From the NCBI RefSeq assembly GCF_036541335.1, contig NZ_JAZHBO010000002.1, positions 496,001 to 560,000 of the forward strand: a stretch of 64,000 nt of DNA. The letters run 5' to 3'. The notes beneath the pieces are model-generated. The model was not told the origin of the DNA and searched no databases. It was given only the letters and a program-made list of their open reading frames with translations. The stretch comes from Aquilutibacter rugosus. Its GTDB lineage: Bacteria; Pseudomonadota; Gammaproteobacteria; Xanthomonadales; Xanthomonadaceae. Each line of letters starts with the position of its first letter. Within the stretch, counting starts at the first letter, position 1. Of the stretch, positions 14,249 through 23,223 are shown in pieces. A program made the translations under genes and the position numbers.

Positions 14249-16630
14249 TCAGTCTTTGGGCGGCGGCGGGGCCAGCACCGTGCGATCGCCGTTGTGTTCC
14301 GGCGGCGACACGATCCCTGCAGCTTCCATCGCTTCGACGAGATTGGCCGCGCGGTTGTAGCCAATCTTGAGACGACGCTGTACACCCGAGATGGATGCGC
14401 GACGCGTTTCAGTCACCACACGCACGGCCTGATCGAACAGCGGATCCTGCTCGGAACCACTGACCGATGGCGCGGCCTCGGGCAAGCCGGTCGCACCAAT
14501 GGCCGTGCCGTCGCTCAAGGTCTGCATCTCATCGAGCACGCCCTCCACATAGTCCGGCCTACCCTGCGCTTTCAGGAAATCGACGACGCGATGTACTTCC
14601 TCGTCGCTGACGAAGGCGCCGTGGACGCGCTCAGGGATCGAGGTGCCGGGCGGTTGATACAGCATATCGCCGTGCCCCAGCAGGTTCTCTGCGCCGGACT
14701 GATCCAGAATGGTGCGCGAGTCGATCTTGCTCGAAACCTGAAACGCAATACGCGTCGGGATATTGGCCTTGATCAGACCGGTCACCACATCGACCGAAGG
14801 ACGTTGTGTTGCCAGGATCAGGTGAATACCCGCCGCACGGGCTTTCTGTGCCAGACGCGCGATGAGTTCTTCGACCTTTTTACCGACAATCATCATCATG
14901 TCGGCAAATTCATCGATAAACACGACGATGTACGGCAGCGCTTCGAGTTCGCGCGGTGCCTCGCCCAGTTCGGCATTGGGTTTGAACAACGGATCGAGCA
15001 ACGGCGTACCGGCATCCGCAGCTTCCTTGACCTTCTTGTTGAAGCCGGCCAGATTGCGGACACCCATCAGTGACATCAGCTTGTAGCGGCGCTCCATTTC
15101 AGCTACGCACCAGCGCAGACCGTTGGCCGCCTCCTTCATGTCGGTGACAACCGGTGCCAGCAGATGCGGAATGTCCTGATACACCGACAATTCCAGCATC
15201 TTGGGGTCGATCATCAGCATTTTGACGTCTTTAGGCGATGCCTTAAACAGTAAGGACAGCACCATTGCATTGACGGCAACGGATTTACCCGAACCTGTCG
15301 TACCGGCCACCAGCAAGTGCGGCATCTTGGCCAGATCGGCCACGGTCGGTCGCCCTGCGATGTCTTTACCCAGCGCCAATGTCAATGGCGATGCGGACTT
15401 GTCGTATTCCGAGGAACGCAGCAGCTCCGACAGATAGATCATCTCCCGGGCGGTGTTGGGTGTCTCCAGACCAATCACGGACTTGCCCGGAATCACTTCG
15501 ACCACGCGTACGGATTTGACGCTGAGTCCGCGCGCAATGTCTTTATCGAGCGAAGAGATTTGCGACGCCCGTATACCCGGAGCCGGCTCAATTTCAAAGC
15601 GCGTAATCACCGGCCCCGGAAAGGCGCCAACGACCTGCGCATCAATGCGGAAGTCCTTGAGCTTGAATTCGATCTGGCGCGAGAGTGACTCGAGCGTTGC
15701 GGCATCGTAACCGGCAGGTTGCGGCTTGGGATCATCGAGCAAGGCCAATGACGGCAGATCGCCATCACCACCGGCGCGACCGCCCGTGCCACCGACAAAC
15801 AACGGAATCTGCGTTTCACGCTTAGCACGTTCGCTCTTTTCGACCGGCGCTGCCGGCGGCGGCGCTTCGACCTTGACGGCAGGTCGAGTCACACGACGCT
15901 CTTCTTCCTGCTTACGGACCTCAACGCGCTCTTCGCGCAGCGCCTTGGTTTCCTTCCACTCCACGGCCTTGCGGTTACTGCGATCGACAAACTTGCTGAA
16001 CCACGGCACCAGACTCAGAACCGCACCGCCAATCCTGTCCATGACCTGCGTCCAGGACAGATGGGTCGCTAAGGTCAGCGAGATCATGGCCAAGGCCAAC
16101 AGGATCAGCGGACCACCGGTTGGCCCGAGGCCGGTCCATGCAGCGCGACCGACAAACTCGCCAATGACACCACCGCTATGGGCCGGAAGATTCGGCGCAT
16201 CACCAAAACGGACATGCAGCAGACCCGTTGCGGCGATCACGAACGTCACCATACCCAGCAGACGCAAGGCCGGTGCGAAGTCCGCATCGCCATCGCCATC
16301 TACATCCCAGGACGACAAAATCACCCAGGTGACTGCCGCCAGCAGGAACGGCAGCACGAACGCCACGTAACCCGACAGCAGCAGCAGGAAATCAGCAACA
16401 TACGCACCGATCACGCCACAGGCATTGTGAGTTACGCCCTCAACGGCACCGGAGCGCGACCAGCCTACATCCTGCGGCGAATAGGTCAGCAACGACACCA
16501 GCAGGAACACAAGAACGGGCACGATGGCCACGATCATCATGTCGCGCGTGAGACGTTGCCGGCGAGGAGAGACGGTGCGTTCGGCTGCGGTGGGCTGCCG
16601 ACGGTTCTTGTTGATCCGCGCTTGCGCCAT
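14249..16630 (-). CDS. ftsK: DNA translocase FtsK
   Basis: From the ATG at 16630 (MAQARINKNRR) the protein is 793 residues. It has four N-terminal transmembrane helices (about 35-190), a short charged and Pro/Ala-rich linker (about 220-300), then the RecA-like motor with Walker A (GTTGSGKSVAVN), Walker B (YIVVFIDEFADMM) and the ATQRPSVDV segment. The C-terminal gamma winged helix (RRASISGVQRRLKIGYNRAA) recognises KOPS sequences and activates XerCD at dif. The linker is short compared with E. coli FtsK. The stop of ald lies only 1 nt upstream of the start, so ftsK may depend partly on ald transcription. lolA follows 96 bp downstream. Confidence 0.95.
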   Translation of the reverse strand: MAQARINKNRRQPTAAERTVSPRRQRLTRDMMIVAIVPVLVFLLVSLLTYSPQDVGWSRSGAVEGVTHNACGVIGAYVADFLLLLSGYVAFVLPFLLAAVTWVILSSWDVDGDGDADFAPALRLLGMVTFVIAATGLLHVRFGDAPNLPAHSGGVIGEFVGRAAWTGLGPTGGPLILLALAMISLTLATHLSWTQVMDRIGGAVLSLVPWFSKFVDRSNRKAVEWKETKALREERVEVRKQEEERRVTRPAVKVEAPPPAAPVEKSERAKRETQIPLFVGGTGGRAGGDGDLPSLALLDDPKPQPAGYDAATLESLSRQIEFKLKDFRIDAQVVGAFPGPVITRFEIEPAPGIRASQISSLDKDIARGLSVKSVRVVEVIPGKSVIGLETPNTAREMIYLSELLRSSEYDKSASPLTLALGKDIAGRPTVADLAKMPHLLVAGTTGSGKSVAVNAMVLSLLFKASPKDVKMLMIDPKMLELSVYQDIPHLLAPVVTDMKEAANGLRWCVAEMERRYKLMSLMGVRNLAGFNKKVKEAADAGTPLLDPLFKPNAELGEAPRELEALPYIVVFIDEFADMMMIVGKKVEELIARLAQKARAAGIHLILATQRPSVDVVTGLIKANIPTRIAFQVSSKIDSRTILDQSGAENLLGHGDMLYQPPGTSIPERVHGAFVSDEEVHRVVDFLKAQGRPDYVEGVLDEMQTLSDGTAIGATGLPEAAPSVSGSEQDPLFDQAVRVVTETRRASISGVQRRLKIGYNRAANLVEAMEAAGIVSPPEHNGDRTVLAPPPPKD

Positions 16631-16631
16631 A

Positions 16632-17699
16632 TTAAAGCTGCATACCTTGCAGAGCCGGATGGACGAGCTTACCGTCTGCGACGTTGATGCCCTTGACCAG
16701 CGCAGCATCCTGACGCCAGTTGCCCGATGCCAACTTGTTTACGTACGGCAAGATGGCCGCACAGATCGCTTGCGACGACGTCTGCGGTACAGCACCCGGC
16801 ATATTCGTAACGGCGAAGTGCGTCACGCCCTCCTCGACGTAGGTCGGTTCTTTCCACGTCGTGGGACGTGAGGTTTCAAAGCAACCACCTTGGTCGATGG
16901 CGATATCAACAACGACAGACCCCGGTTGCATGCCACGCACCATTTCGCGCGTCAGCACGTGCGGCGCCACAGCACCGGTCACCAGTACGGCGCCGATGAC
17001 CAGGTCGGCCGAAGCGACCTCCTTGGTGACCAGATCGTGATACGGATACAGCGCGGTGACATTGTTACCCAGACGCATCATTTGCGTGGCACGATCCTGA
17101 CGCATTTCAAACACGACAACGTTGGCGCCACTTGCGGCTGCCAGTTCTGCCGAAGCGCCACCTGCCGCACCGGCACCTAAGATCACGACCTTGCCGCGTT
17201 CCGTGCTCGGCAGACCGCCCAGCAGCTTGCCTTTGCCACCCATAGGCTGATGCAGCAAATGAGTGCCAACTTGCACGCCGATCTTGCCGGCAATGACCGA
17301 CATCGGGGCCAACAGCGGCAGCGAGCCGTCTGCCAGTTCCACGGTTTCAAAGGCCACGGCCGTCAGACCGATATCGAGCAGTCGGCGCGTCAGCTCGGGC
17401 AGCGGGGCCAGATGCAGATAGCAGAACAGCAGGTGGTCTTTGCGCAGCAAGGCCAGATCGCCTTCGATCGGTTCCTTGACCTTTACGATCATCTCGCCTT
17501 GCTGATACAGCTCGGCAGCATCCTTGGCGATGCGTACACCCAGGCGTTCGTACTCATCGTCGGCAAAACCCGACTTGAGACCTGCACCCGACTGCACCCA
17601 GACCTCGTGACCCCGCTTGACCAGATCGCCTGCGGCATCCGGAACCAGGGCAACACGGCCCTCGAGGGTCTTAGTTTCTGAGGGAACGCCGATCCGCAT
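16632..17699 (-). CDS. ald: Alanine dehydrogenase
   Basis: A 355-residue NAD-dependent L-alanine dehydrogenase, interconverting alanine with pyruvate and ammonia. The N-terminus MRIGVPSETKTLEGRVALVP matches the family, followed by the substrate-binding segments KVKEPIEGDLALLRK and FCYLHLAP, the Rossmann motif VVILGAGAAGGASAELA, and the C-terminal segment VTNMPGAVPQTSSQAI that shapes the active site. The length is slightly below the usual 370. It is transcribed divergently from trxB across an 85-bp gap, and its stop is 1 nt before ftsK, an unusual partnership of metabolism and division. Confidence 0.93.
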   Translation of the reverse strand: MRIGVPSETKTLEGRVALVPDAAGDLVKRGHEVWVQSGAGLKSGFADDEYERLGVRIAKDAAELYQQGEMIVKVKEPIEGDLALLRKDHLLFCYLHLAPLPELTRRLLDIGLTAVAFETVELADGSLPLLAPMSVIAGKIGVQVGTHLLHQPMGGKGKLLGGLPSTERGKVVILGAGAAGGASAELAAASGANVVVFEMRQDRATQMMRLGNNVTALYPYHDLVTKEVASADLVIGAVLVTGAVAPHVLTREMVRGMQPGSVVVDIAIDQGGCFETSRPTTWKEPTYVEEGVTHFAVTNMPGAVPQTSSQAICAAILPYVNKLASGNWRQDAALVKGINVADGKLVHPALQGMQL

Positions 17700-17784
17700 A
17701 GGTAGACTCCGTATAAAATAGAGAAATTACTGGGCCGCTCCCGCAATATCGCAGGCGGCCGACCAACTGGAGTCAATTATACCC

Positions 17785-18735
17785 ATGAGCACCGCGCAGC
17801 ACTCCCGACTCGTTATTCTCGGTTCCGGCCCGGCGGGTTGGACCGCAGCCGTTTATGCCGCACGCGCAAACTTGCGCCCTACCGTGATCACCGGAATGGA
17901 AATGGGCGGCCAGCTGATGACCACCACCGATGTGGACAACTGGCCGGGCGATGTCGAGGGCTTGCAAGGCCCTGATCTGATGACGCGCATGCAGGCGCAT
18001 GCGGAACGCTTCGACACGCAAGTGGTGATCGATCATATCCACGAGGCGGATTTGCGCTCCAAGCCAATCCGTCTCAAGGGCGATGCCGGAGAATACACCT
18101 GCGACGCGCTGATTATCGCTACCGGTGCTTCGGCCAAGTACCTGGAACTGCCTTCGGAACAGGCGTTTAAGGGCCGCGGCGTCTCCGCCTGCGCAACTTG
18201 CGATGGCTTTTTCTACCGCGGCAAGCCCGTTGCCGTGATCGGTGGCGGCAATACCGCCGTCGAAGAGGCTCTCTACCTGTCCAATATTGCTTCCAAGGTC
18301 ATCGTCGTGCATCGCCGCGACAAGTTCCGTTCCGAGAAAATCCTGATCGATAAGCTCATGCGCAAAGTCGAGGAAGGCAAGGTCGAAATCATCTGGAATC
18401 ACGTGGTCGACGAGGTCCTGGGTGACGAGGCCGGCGTCAATCGCCTGCGCCTCAAGGCGTTCGATAGCGATACCACCCGTGAAATCGAGGTCGATGGCAT
18501 GTTCGTTGCGATCGGTCACTCGCCCAACACGTCCTTGTTCGAAGGCCAGCTGGAAATGAAGAACGGCTATCTCAAGATCCGTTCCGGTCTCGATGGCGGC
18601 GCCACGGAAACCTCGATTCCCGGCGTGTTTGCTGCCGGTGACGTGGCCGATCAGGTCTATCGCCAAGCCATTACCTCGGCCGGTTTCGGCTGCATGGCCG
18701 CGCTGGACGCCGAAAAGTATCTCGACGCCGAATAA
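17785..18735 (+). CDS. trxB: Thioredoxin reductase
   Basis: A 316-residue low-molecular-weight, FAD- and NADPH-dependent thioredoxin reductase. Visible features are the FAD motif (VILGSGPAGWTAAVYAARAN), the redox pair in SACATCDGFFYRGKP (C-x2-C), the NADPH motif (VIGGGNTAVEEALYLS) and the closing FAD segment (GVFAAGDVADQVYRQAITSA). It keeps cytosolic thioredoxin reduced. It is divergent from ald, with aat following 33 bp downstream, the trxB-aat-infA order common in gammaproteobacteria. Confidence 0.95.
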   Translation: MSTAQHSRLVILGSGPAGWTAAVYAARANLRPTVITGMEMGGQLMTTTDVDNWPGDVEGLQGPDLMTRMQAHAERFDTQVVIDHIHEADLRSKPIRLKGDAGEYTCDALIIATGASAKYLELPSEQAFKGRGVSACATCDGFFYRGKPVAVIGGGNTAVEEALYLSNIASKVIVVHRRDKFRSEKILIDKLMRKVEEGKVEIIWNHVVDEVLGDEAGVNRLRLKAFDSDTTREIEVDGMFVAIGHSPNTSLFEGQLEMKNGYLKIRSGLDGGATETSIPGVFAAGDVADQVYRQAITSAGFGCMAALDAEKYLDAE

Positions 18736-18768
18736 GCCCCGATTCGCTGACGCCACCTCGTGTTGGCC

Positions 18769-19515
18769 ATGCCGTTCCTGATTACAGACATCACGGACAC
18801 TCCGCCGGTGGGCTCCTTCCCTCCGGCGGACTCGGCGAATGACGAGTTTGGCGGCCTGGTAGCCATTGGCGGCGATTGGCACCCCGAGCGCATTCTCGAT
18901 GCGTATCGCAGCGGAATTTTTCCCTGGCCGATGCGCGATATGCCGCTTGGCTGGTTCTGCCCGACTGAGCGCATGGTGTTCCGCACCGAGTCGCAGCCCT
19001 TAGGAAGGCGCTTTCGCAAATCATTGCAAGCGAGTGACTGGACCGTCACGGCGGACACTCATTTCAGCGAGGTGTTGCGCCATTGCGCGGAGATCGACCG
19101 CCCCGGGCAGGACGGCACCTGGATTGAGCCCGAGATGTGTACCTCATATGAAGTGCTGCATACGCAGGGTCACACCCATTCTCTAGAGGTTCACGACGCG
19201 CAGGGCCTGCTCATCGGCGGCCTGTTCGGTGTGTTCTCCAATGGTATGTTTTGCGGTGACAGCATGTTCAGCGCGCAGCCGGGGGCCTCCCGTGTGGCCT
19301 TCGCCCATTTGCTGCGCTTTTTGCACGAGCAGCAGGTTTCCTGGGTCGATGGCCAGGTTCCCAACGACTATCTGCTCAGTCTTGGCGGCATTCCGATGGC
19401 TCGGTCGGATTTCCTGGAGCTGCGCACAGCGGCCGCTACCGAGCATCCTCTGAACGGGCGGAACTGGTCCAAACTCTTTGCTACCCGCACCGCGCAGGCG
19501 CTCTGTTCAGCTTAG
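18769..19515 (+). CDS. aat: Leucyl/phenylalanyl-tRNA--protein transferase
   Basis: Translation from the ATG at 18769 gives 248 residues beginning MPFLITDITDTPPVGSFPP. The enzyme transfers Leu or Phe from charged tRNA to proteins with N-terminal Arg or Lys, creating N-degrons for ClpAPS. The signatures LVAIGGDWHPERILDAYRSG, GIFPWPM and FGVFSNGMFCGDSMFS are present. clpA and clpS, which consume these N-degrons, lie only 0.4 and 2.8 kb downstream on the other strand, a well-known functional cluster. Confidence 0.95.
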   Translation: MPFLITDITDTPPVGSFPPADSANDEFGGLVAIGGDWHPERILDAYRSGIFPWPMRDMPLGWFCPTERMVFRTESQPLGRRFRKSLQASDWTVTADTHFSEVLRHCAEIDRPGQDGTWIEPEMCTSYEVLHTQGHTHSLEVHDAQGLLIGGLFGVFSNGMFCGDSMFSAQPGASRVAFAHLLRFLHEQQVSWVDGQVPNDYLLSLGGIPMARSDFLELRTAAATEHPLNGRNWSKLFATRTAQALCSA

Positions 19516-19537
19516 TGGCGTCCAATAGTGCAGTTTG

Positions 19538-19546
19538 TGCGATAAT
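19538..19546 (+). promoter_or_regulatory. Extended -10 candidate for infA
   Basis: TGCGATAAT (19538-19546) matches an extended -10 element (TG-N-TATAAT with one change) and ends 51 bp before the infA start. No good -35 is visible at the right distance. Confidence 0.4.
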
Positions 19547-19597
19547 ATTGGCCGCTCGGACATTTCGTCCGATATCAACGGAATTACATAAGAATAT

Positions 19598-19816
19598 ATG
19601 GCCAAAGACGACGTGATTGAATTTGAGGGCACCGTGGCGGAAACCCTTCCGAACACGATGTTCCGCGTGACTCTGGAAAACGGTCACGAGATCATCGCGC
19701 ACATTTCCGGCCGGATGCGTAAGAATTACATCCGCATCCTTACCGGTGACAAGGTGAAAGTCGAAATGACGCCCTACGATCTGTCCAAAGGACGGATTAC
19801 CTACCGGATGAAATAA
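19598..19816 (+). CDS. infA: Translation initiation factor IF-1
   Basis: A 72-residue OB-fold protein (MAKDDVIEFEGTVAETLPNT...) of the exact size and sequence type of bacterial IF-1, which binds the 30S A site and helps IF-2 and IF-3 form the initiation complex. The conserved HISGRMRKNYIRILTGDKV segment is intact. It has its own likely promoter and is followed by a strong terminator, so it can be a single transcription unit after aat. Confidence 0.98.
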   Translation: MAKDDVIEFEGTVAETLPNTMFRVTLENGHEIIAHISGRMRKNYIRILTGDKVKVEMTPYDLSKGRITYRMK

Positions 19817-19839
19817 CTCCGACCGGAGTTACATACCCG

Positions 19840-19871
19840 AAAAAAAAGGCAGCCGCTTGGCTGCCTTTTTT
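19840..19871. terminator. Bidirectional terminator between infA and clpA
   Basis: Stem GGCAGCC (19848-19854), loop GCTT, GGCTGCC (19859-19865), flanked by A8 on the left and T6 on the right. It can serve the converging infA and clpA transcripts. Confidence 0.92.
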
Positions 19872-19900
19872 ATGTTTATGCGCCGGACACGGCCTTAGGT

Positions 19901-22204
19901 TCAGTGCACGGTCTCGGCAACCGAGACCTTTGGCAGCGACTCGCCGGCACTGACGCGCACGTCCAGATTGCCGTCGCGCAGATCCACCTCGACGGAACCG
20001 CCCTGCTCCAGTTGTCCGAACAGCAACTCGTCGGCCAGCGGACGCTTGATCTTGTCCTGGATAACGCGCGTCATCGGCCGCGCACCCATCAGCGGATCGA
20101 AGCCATTCTGCGCCAACCACTCACGCGCAGCCGGCGTCACCGTCAGCGACACGTGCTTGTCCTGCAGCTGCGCCTCGAGCTCGAACAGGAACTTGTCGAC
20201 TACTGACAGGATGTGCTGCATGCCCAGCGCCTGGAACTGCACCACGGCATCCAGGCGGTTGCGGAATTCCGGCGAGAAGGACTTGCGCAACACTTCCATC
20301 GCATCGGTGCTGTGGTCCTGATGGGTAAAGCCGATCGAACGACGCGCAGCCTGAGCTGCACCGGCGTTGGTGGTCATGACGACGATCACGTTCTTGAAAT
20401 TGGCTTCGCGCCCGTTGGTGTCCGTCAGGACACCGCGATCCATCACCTGCAGCAGCACGTTGAAGATGTCCGGATGGGCCTTCTCGATCTCATCGAGCAG
20501 CAGCACGCAATGCGGCGTCTTGGTGATCTTTTCCGTCAGCAAACCACCCTGATCAAATCCGACATAACCCGGCGGCGCACCGATCAGACGCGATACCGAA
20601 TGCGGTTCCATGTACTCGGACATATCAAAGCGCACCAGCTCGATACCCAACTGCAGTGCCAGCTGGCGGGTCACCTCGGTCTTGCCGACACCCGTGGGAC
20701 CCGCAAACAGGAACGATCCGATCGGCTTGTCCGGATTACCAAGACCGCTGCGTGAAAGGCGAATAGCCGAGGTCAGCGAGGAAATCGCCTCGTCCTGACC
20801 GAAGATCACCATCTTGAGGTTGCGTTCCAGATTACGCAGCACATCCTTGTCGTTGGTATTGACCTGCTTGGCCGGAATCCGCGCCATCTTGGCAATGATG
20901 GTCTCGATTTCCTCAGCGTCAATGATCGGCTTGCGTTGCGACTCCGGCAGGACACGTTGCCGCGCACCGGCCTCATCGAGCACATCAATGGCCTTATCCG
21001 GCAGCAGACGATCGGTAATGTGCTTGACGCTCAGATCCACAGCCGAGGTGATGGCCTCATCGGTATACGTGACGCTGTGGTGCGCCTCATACTTGGATTT
21101 CAGCCCTTGCAGGATTTCAATGGATTCGGCAATGGTCGGCTCCACTACATCAATCTTCTGGAAGCGTCGTGCCAGCGCCCGATCCTTTTCGAAGATACCG
21201 CGATACTCCTGGAACGTGGTCGAACCGATGCAGCGCAGCTCACCCGACGACAACGCGGGCTTGATCAGATTGCCGACATCCATCGTACCGCCTGCGGCCG
21301 AACCCGCACCAATGATGGTGTGGATTTCGTCGATGAACAGAATGGCATGCGGAATTTCACGCAATTTGCGCAGCACGGCCTTCAGACGCTTCTCGAAATC
21401 ACCGCGGAACTTGGTACCGGCAATCAATGCCCCAAGATCCAGCGCATAGATCGTGGCCTCGGACAGGACCTCGGGCACTTCGCCATCGACGATGCGCTTG
21501 GCCAGGCCTTCTGCAATGGCCGTCTTACCGACGCCGGCCTCGCCCACCAGCAGCGGGTTGTTCTTGCGTCGGCGGCACAGGATCTGGATGGTGCGTTCAA
21601 TTTCTTCGGCACGACCGACTAGCGGATCAATCTTGCCTGCAGCCGCTGCCGCATTGAGGTTGTTCGTATACGCCTTGAGCGGATCCTTAGAGTCCGCGTC
21701 ACCCGAGGTCTGACTCGAGGCCGGATCGTCGCCACTCTCGGACATTTCATCGCCATCGGACTCCGCATCGGACTCGCGACCGATACCATGTGCGATGTAG
21801 TTGACCAGCGACAGGCGATCGATCCCCTGCTGCTGCAGATAGTAGACCGCCAAAGAATCTTTCTCGCCGAAAATGGCGACTAACACGTCTGCGCCGTTCG
21901 CCTCGGACTTGCCGGAACTTTGCAGATGATAGACCGCACGCTGCAGCACGCGCTGAAAACCCAGAGTCGGTTGTGTTTCGCGGGTACTGTCGTCGGGCAG
22001 CAAGCCGACCGCCGTTTCCAGTGCGGAATCCAGGTTTGCGCGCAAGGGGCTCATGTCCGCACCCAGGGCATGCAGCGCAGCGGCCGCCGACGGATTATCG
22101 AGCAGCGCGAGCATCAGGTGCTCGATGGTCATGTATTCATGACGCTCGGAAATCGCGCGCTGGTAGGCTTGATTGATGGAGAGTTCGAGATCGCGGTCAA
22201 ACAT
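19901..22204 (-). CDS. clpA: ATP-dependent Clp protease ATPase subunit ClpA
   Basis: From the ATG at 22204 (MFDRDLELSINQAYQ) the protein is 767 residues. The N domain (1-140) binds ClpS. A Ser/Asp/Glu-rich linker follows, longer than in E. coli ClpA. Two AAA+ modules have Walker A sequences GEAGVGKTAIAEG and GPTGVGKTEVTRQ and Walker B ILFIDEIHTIIGAG and LLLDEIEKAHPD. The RRSIGF loop in the second module is the IGF/L tripeptide that docks into ClpP. ClpA unfolds N-degron and SsrA-tagged substrates for ClpP. clpS lies 124 bp upstream on the same strand, and clpP is not in the window. Confidence 0.95.
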   Translation of the reverse strand: MFDRDLELSINQAYQRAISERHEYMTIEHLMLALLDNPSAAAALHALGADMSPLRANLDSALETAVGLLPDDSTRETQPTLGFQRVLQRAVYHLQSSGKSEANGADVLVAIFGEKDSLAVYYLQQQGIDRLSLVNYIAHGIGRESDAESDGDEMSESGDDPASSQTSGDADSKDPLKAYTNNLNAAAAAGKIDPLVGRAEEIERTIQILCRRRKNNPLLVGEAGVGKTAIAEGLAKRIVDGEVPEVLSEATIYALDLGALIAGTKFRGDFEKRLKAVLRKLREIPHAILFIDEIHTIIGAGSAAGGTMDVGNLIKPALSSGELRCIGSTTFQEYRGIFEKDRALARRFQKIDVVEPTIAESIEILQGLKSKYEAHHSVTYTDEAITSAVDLSVKHITDRLLPDKAIDVLDEAGARQRVLPESQRKPIIDAEEIETIIAKMARIPAKQVNTNDKDVLRNLERNLKMVIFGQDEAISSLTSAIRLSRSGLGNPDKPIGSFLFAGPTGVGKTEVTRQLALQLGIELVRFDMSEYMEPHSVSRLIGAPPGYVGFDQGGLLTEKITKTPHCVLLLDEIEKAHPDIFNVLLQVMDRGVLTDTNGREANFKNVIVVMTTNAGAAQAARRSIGFTHQDHSTDAMEVLRKSFSPEFRNRLDAVVQFQALGMQHILSVVDKFLFELEAQLQDKHVSLTVTPAAREWLAQNGFDPLMGARPMTRVIQDKIKRPLADELLFGQLEQGGSVEVDLRDGNLDVRVSAGESLPKVSVAETVH

Positions 22205-22328
22205 GGGGAGTCCCCTTGGCAAAGCATCTGACTACCAATGTGGGGCCAGCCCGCAGGCAATGCAATCCCCGACAGATGCCGTTACACCGACGTTTAGTTC
22301 CGCTCCGGCGAACCGGAATGAGTCGAAC

Positions 22329-22655
22329 TCAGGCTTGTTCCATCGTGCACATCAGCGGATGCTGATTGGCGCGGGCGTATTCATTGACCGTGGCCACCTT
22401 GGCCTCGGCAATTTCGCGGGTGAACAGGCCACAGACGCCGCGTCCACGGGTATGGACATGCAGCATCACCTGTGTGGCCCGCTCGGCATCCATATTGAAA
22501 AACTGGCGCAATACCTCGACCACAAAATCCATTGGCGTGTAGTCATCGTTCAGTAGCAGCACGGTGTAGAGCGGCGGACGCGCCAGGCCCGGCCGGTCAG
22601 TAACGACCGCCGTGTCGTGCGAATGATCGGGGCTAGAAGGAATCGGCATCGGCAA
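22329..22655 (-). CDS. clpS: ClpA adaptor protein ClpS
   Basis: A 108-residue N-recognin adaptor. The core has PLYTVLLLNDDYTPMDFVVE, where the NDD acidic residues bind the substrate alpha-amino group, and the HVHTRGRGVCGLFTREIAE segment whose histidine contributes to the pocket. A flexible Pro/His-rich N-terminal tail of about 25 residues precedes the core and is the part that engages ClpA. It lies directly upstream of clpA on the same strand, and the NUDIX gene diverges from it across an 85-bp gap. Confidence 0.95.
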   Translation of the reverse strand: MPMPIPSSPDHSHDTAVVTDRPGLARPPLYTVLLLNDDYTPMDFVVEVLRQFFNMDAERATQVMLHVHTRGRGVCGLFTREIAEAKVATVNEYARANQHPLMCTMEQA

Positions 22656-22740
22656 TAGTATATTCGACCCGCCGCGCCCGACTCGTTAAGGCCCGTTCCT
22701 GCGTTTACAATGGAGCTTTCCCGCCTCACCGGAGTGCGCA

Positions 22741-23223
22741 TTGACCTACCGAGATGGCCGATTCTGGCAACCTGACGTGACCGTGGCGACCATTGTCGAG
22801 CGCGACGGGCGCTTTCTGCTGGTCGAGGAAACATCGCAAGGCCGTCTGGTGCTCAATCAGCCGGCAGGTCACCTGGAGCCCAATGAATCGCTGCTGCAGG
22901 CGGCAGTGCGCGAAACACTCGAGGAAAGCGCCTGGACTGTGGAACTCACCGGCTTCTTAGGCGCATTTCAGTGGCGCGCGCCGGATGCTGCCGAAGGCGG
23001 ATCCGGTCGCCACTATCTGCGGTTCGCCTTTATCGCAAATGCGCTTCAGCACGAGCCGGAGCGCCCGCTCGATGCCGGCATCGAACGCACCGTGTGGCTC
23101 ACACGCGAAGAGATCGAAGCATCGCAGGATCGCCTTCGTTCGCCGCTCGTGCTCCATGTACTGCAGCAGTATTGGGATGGCAACCATTTCCCGCTCTCGC
23201 TGGTTGGCCAACTCGATCAATGA
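22741..23223 (+). CDS. nudJ: NUDIX hydrolase (NudJ-like)
   Basis: A 160-residue NUDIX protein starting at TTG 22741 (TYRDGRFWQPDVTVATIVE). The Nudix box is GHLEPNESLLQAAVRETLEE, followed by S-A where most members have x-G, so the last glycine of the consensus is Ala. The catalytic Glu residues of R-E-x-x-E-E are kept. NudJ-type enzymes hydrolyse nucleoside di- and triphosphates and thiamine/HMP diphosphate. Its stop overlaps the start of mnmA (ATGA at 23220-23223), matching the conserved nudJ-mnmA-hflD order of gammaproteobacteria, and mnmA overlaps hflD the same way. Confidence 0.88.
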   Translation: MTYRDGRFWQPDVTVATIVERDGRFLLVEETSQGRLVLNQPAGHLEPNESLLQAAVRETLEESAWTVELTGFLGAFQWRAPDAAEGGSGRHYLRFAFIANALQHEPERPLDAGIERTVWLTREEIEASQDRLRSPLVLHVLQQYWDGNHFPLSLVGQLDQ

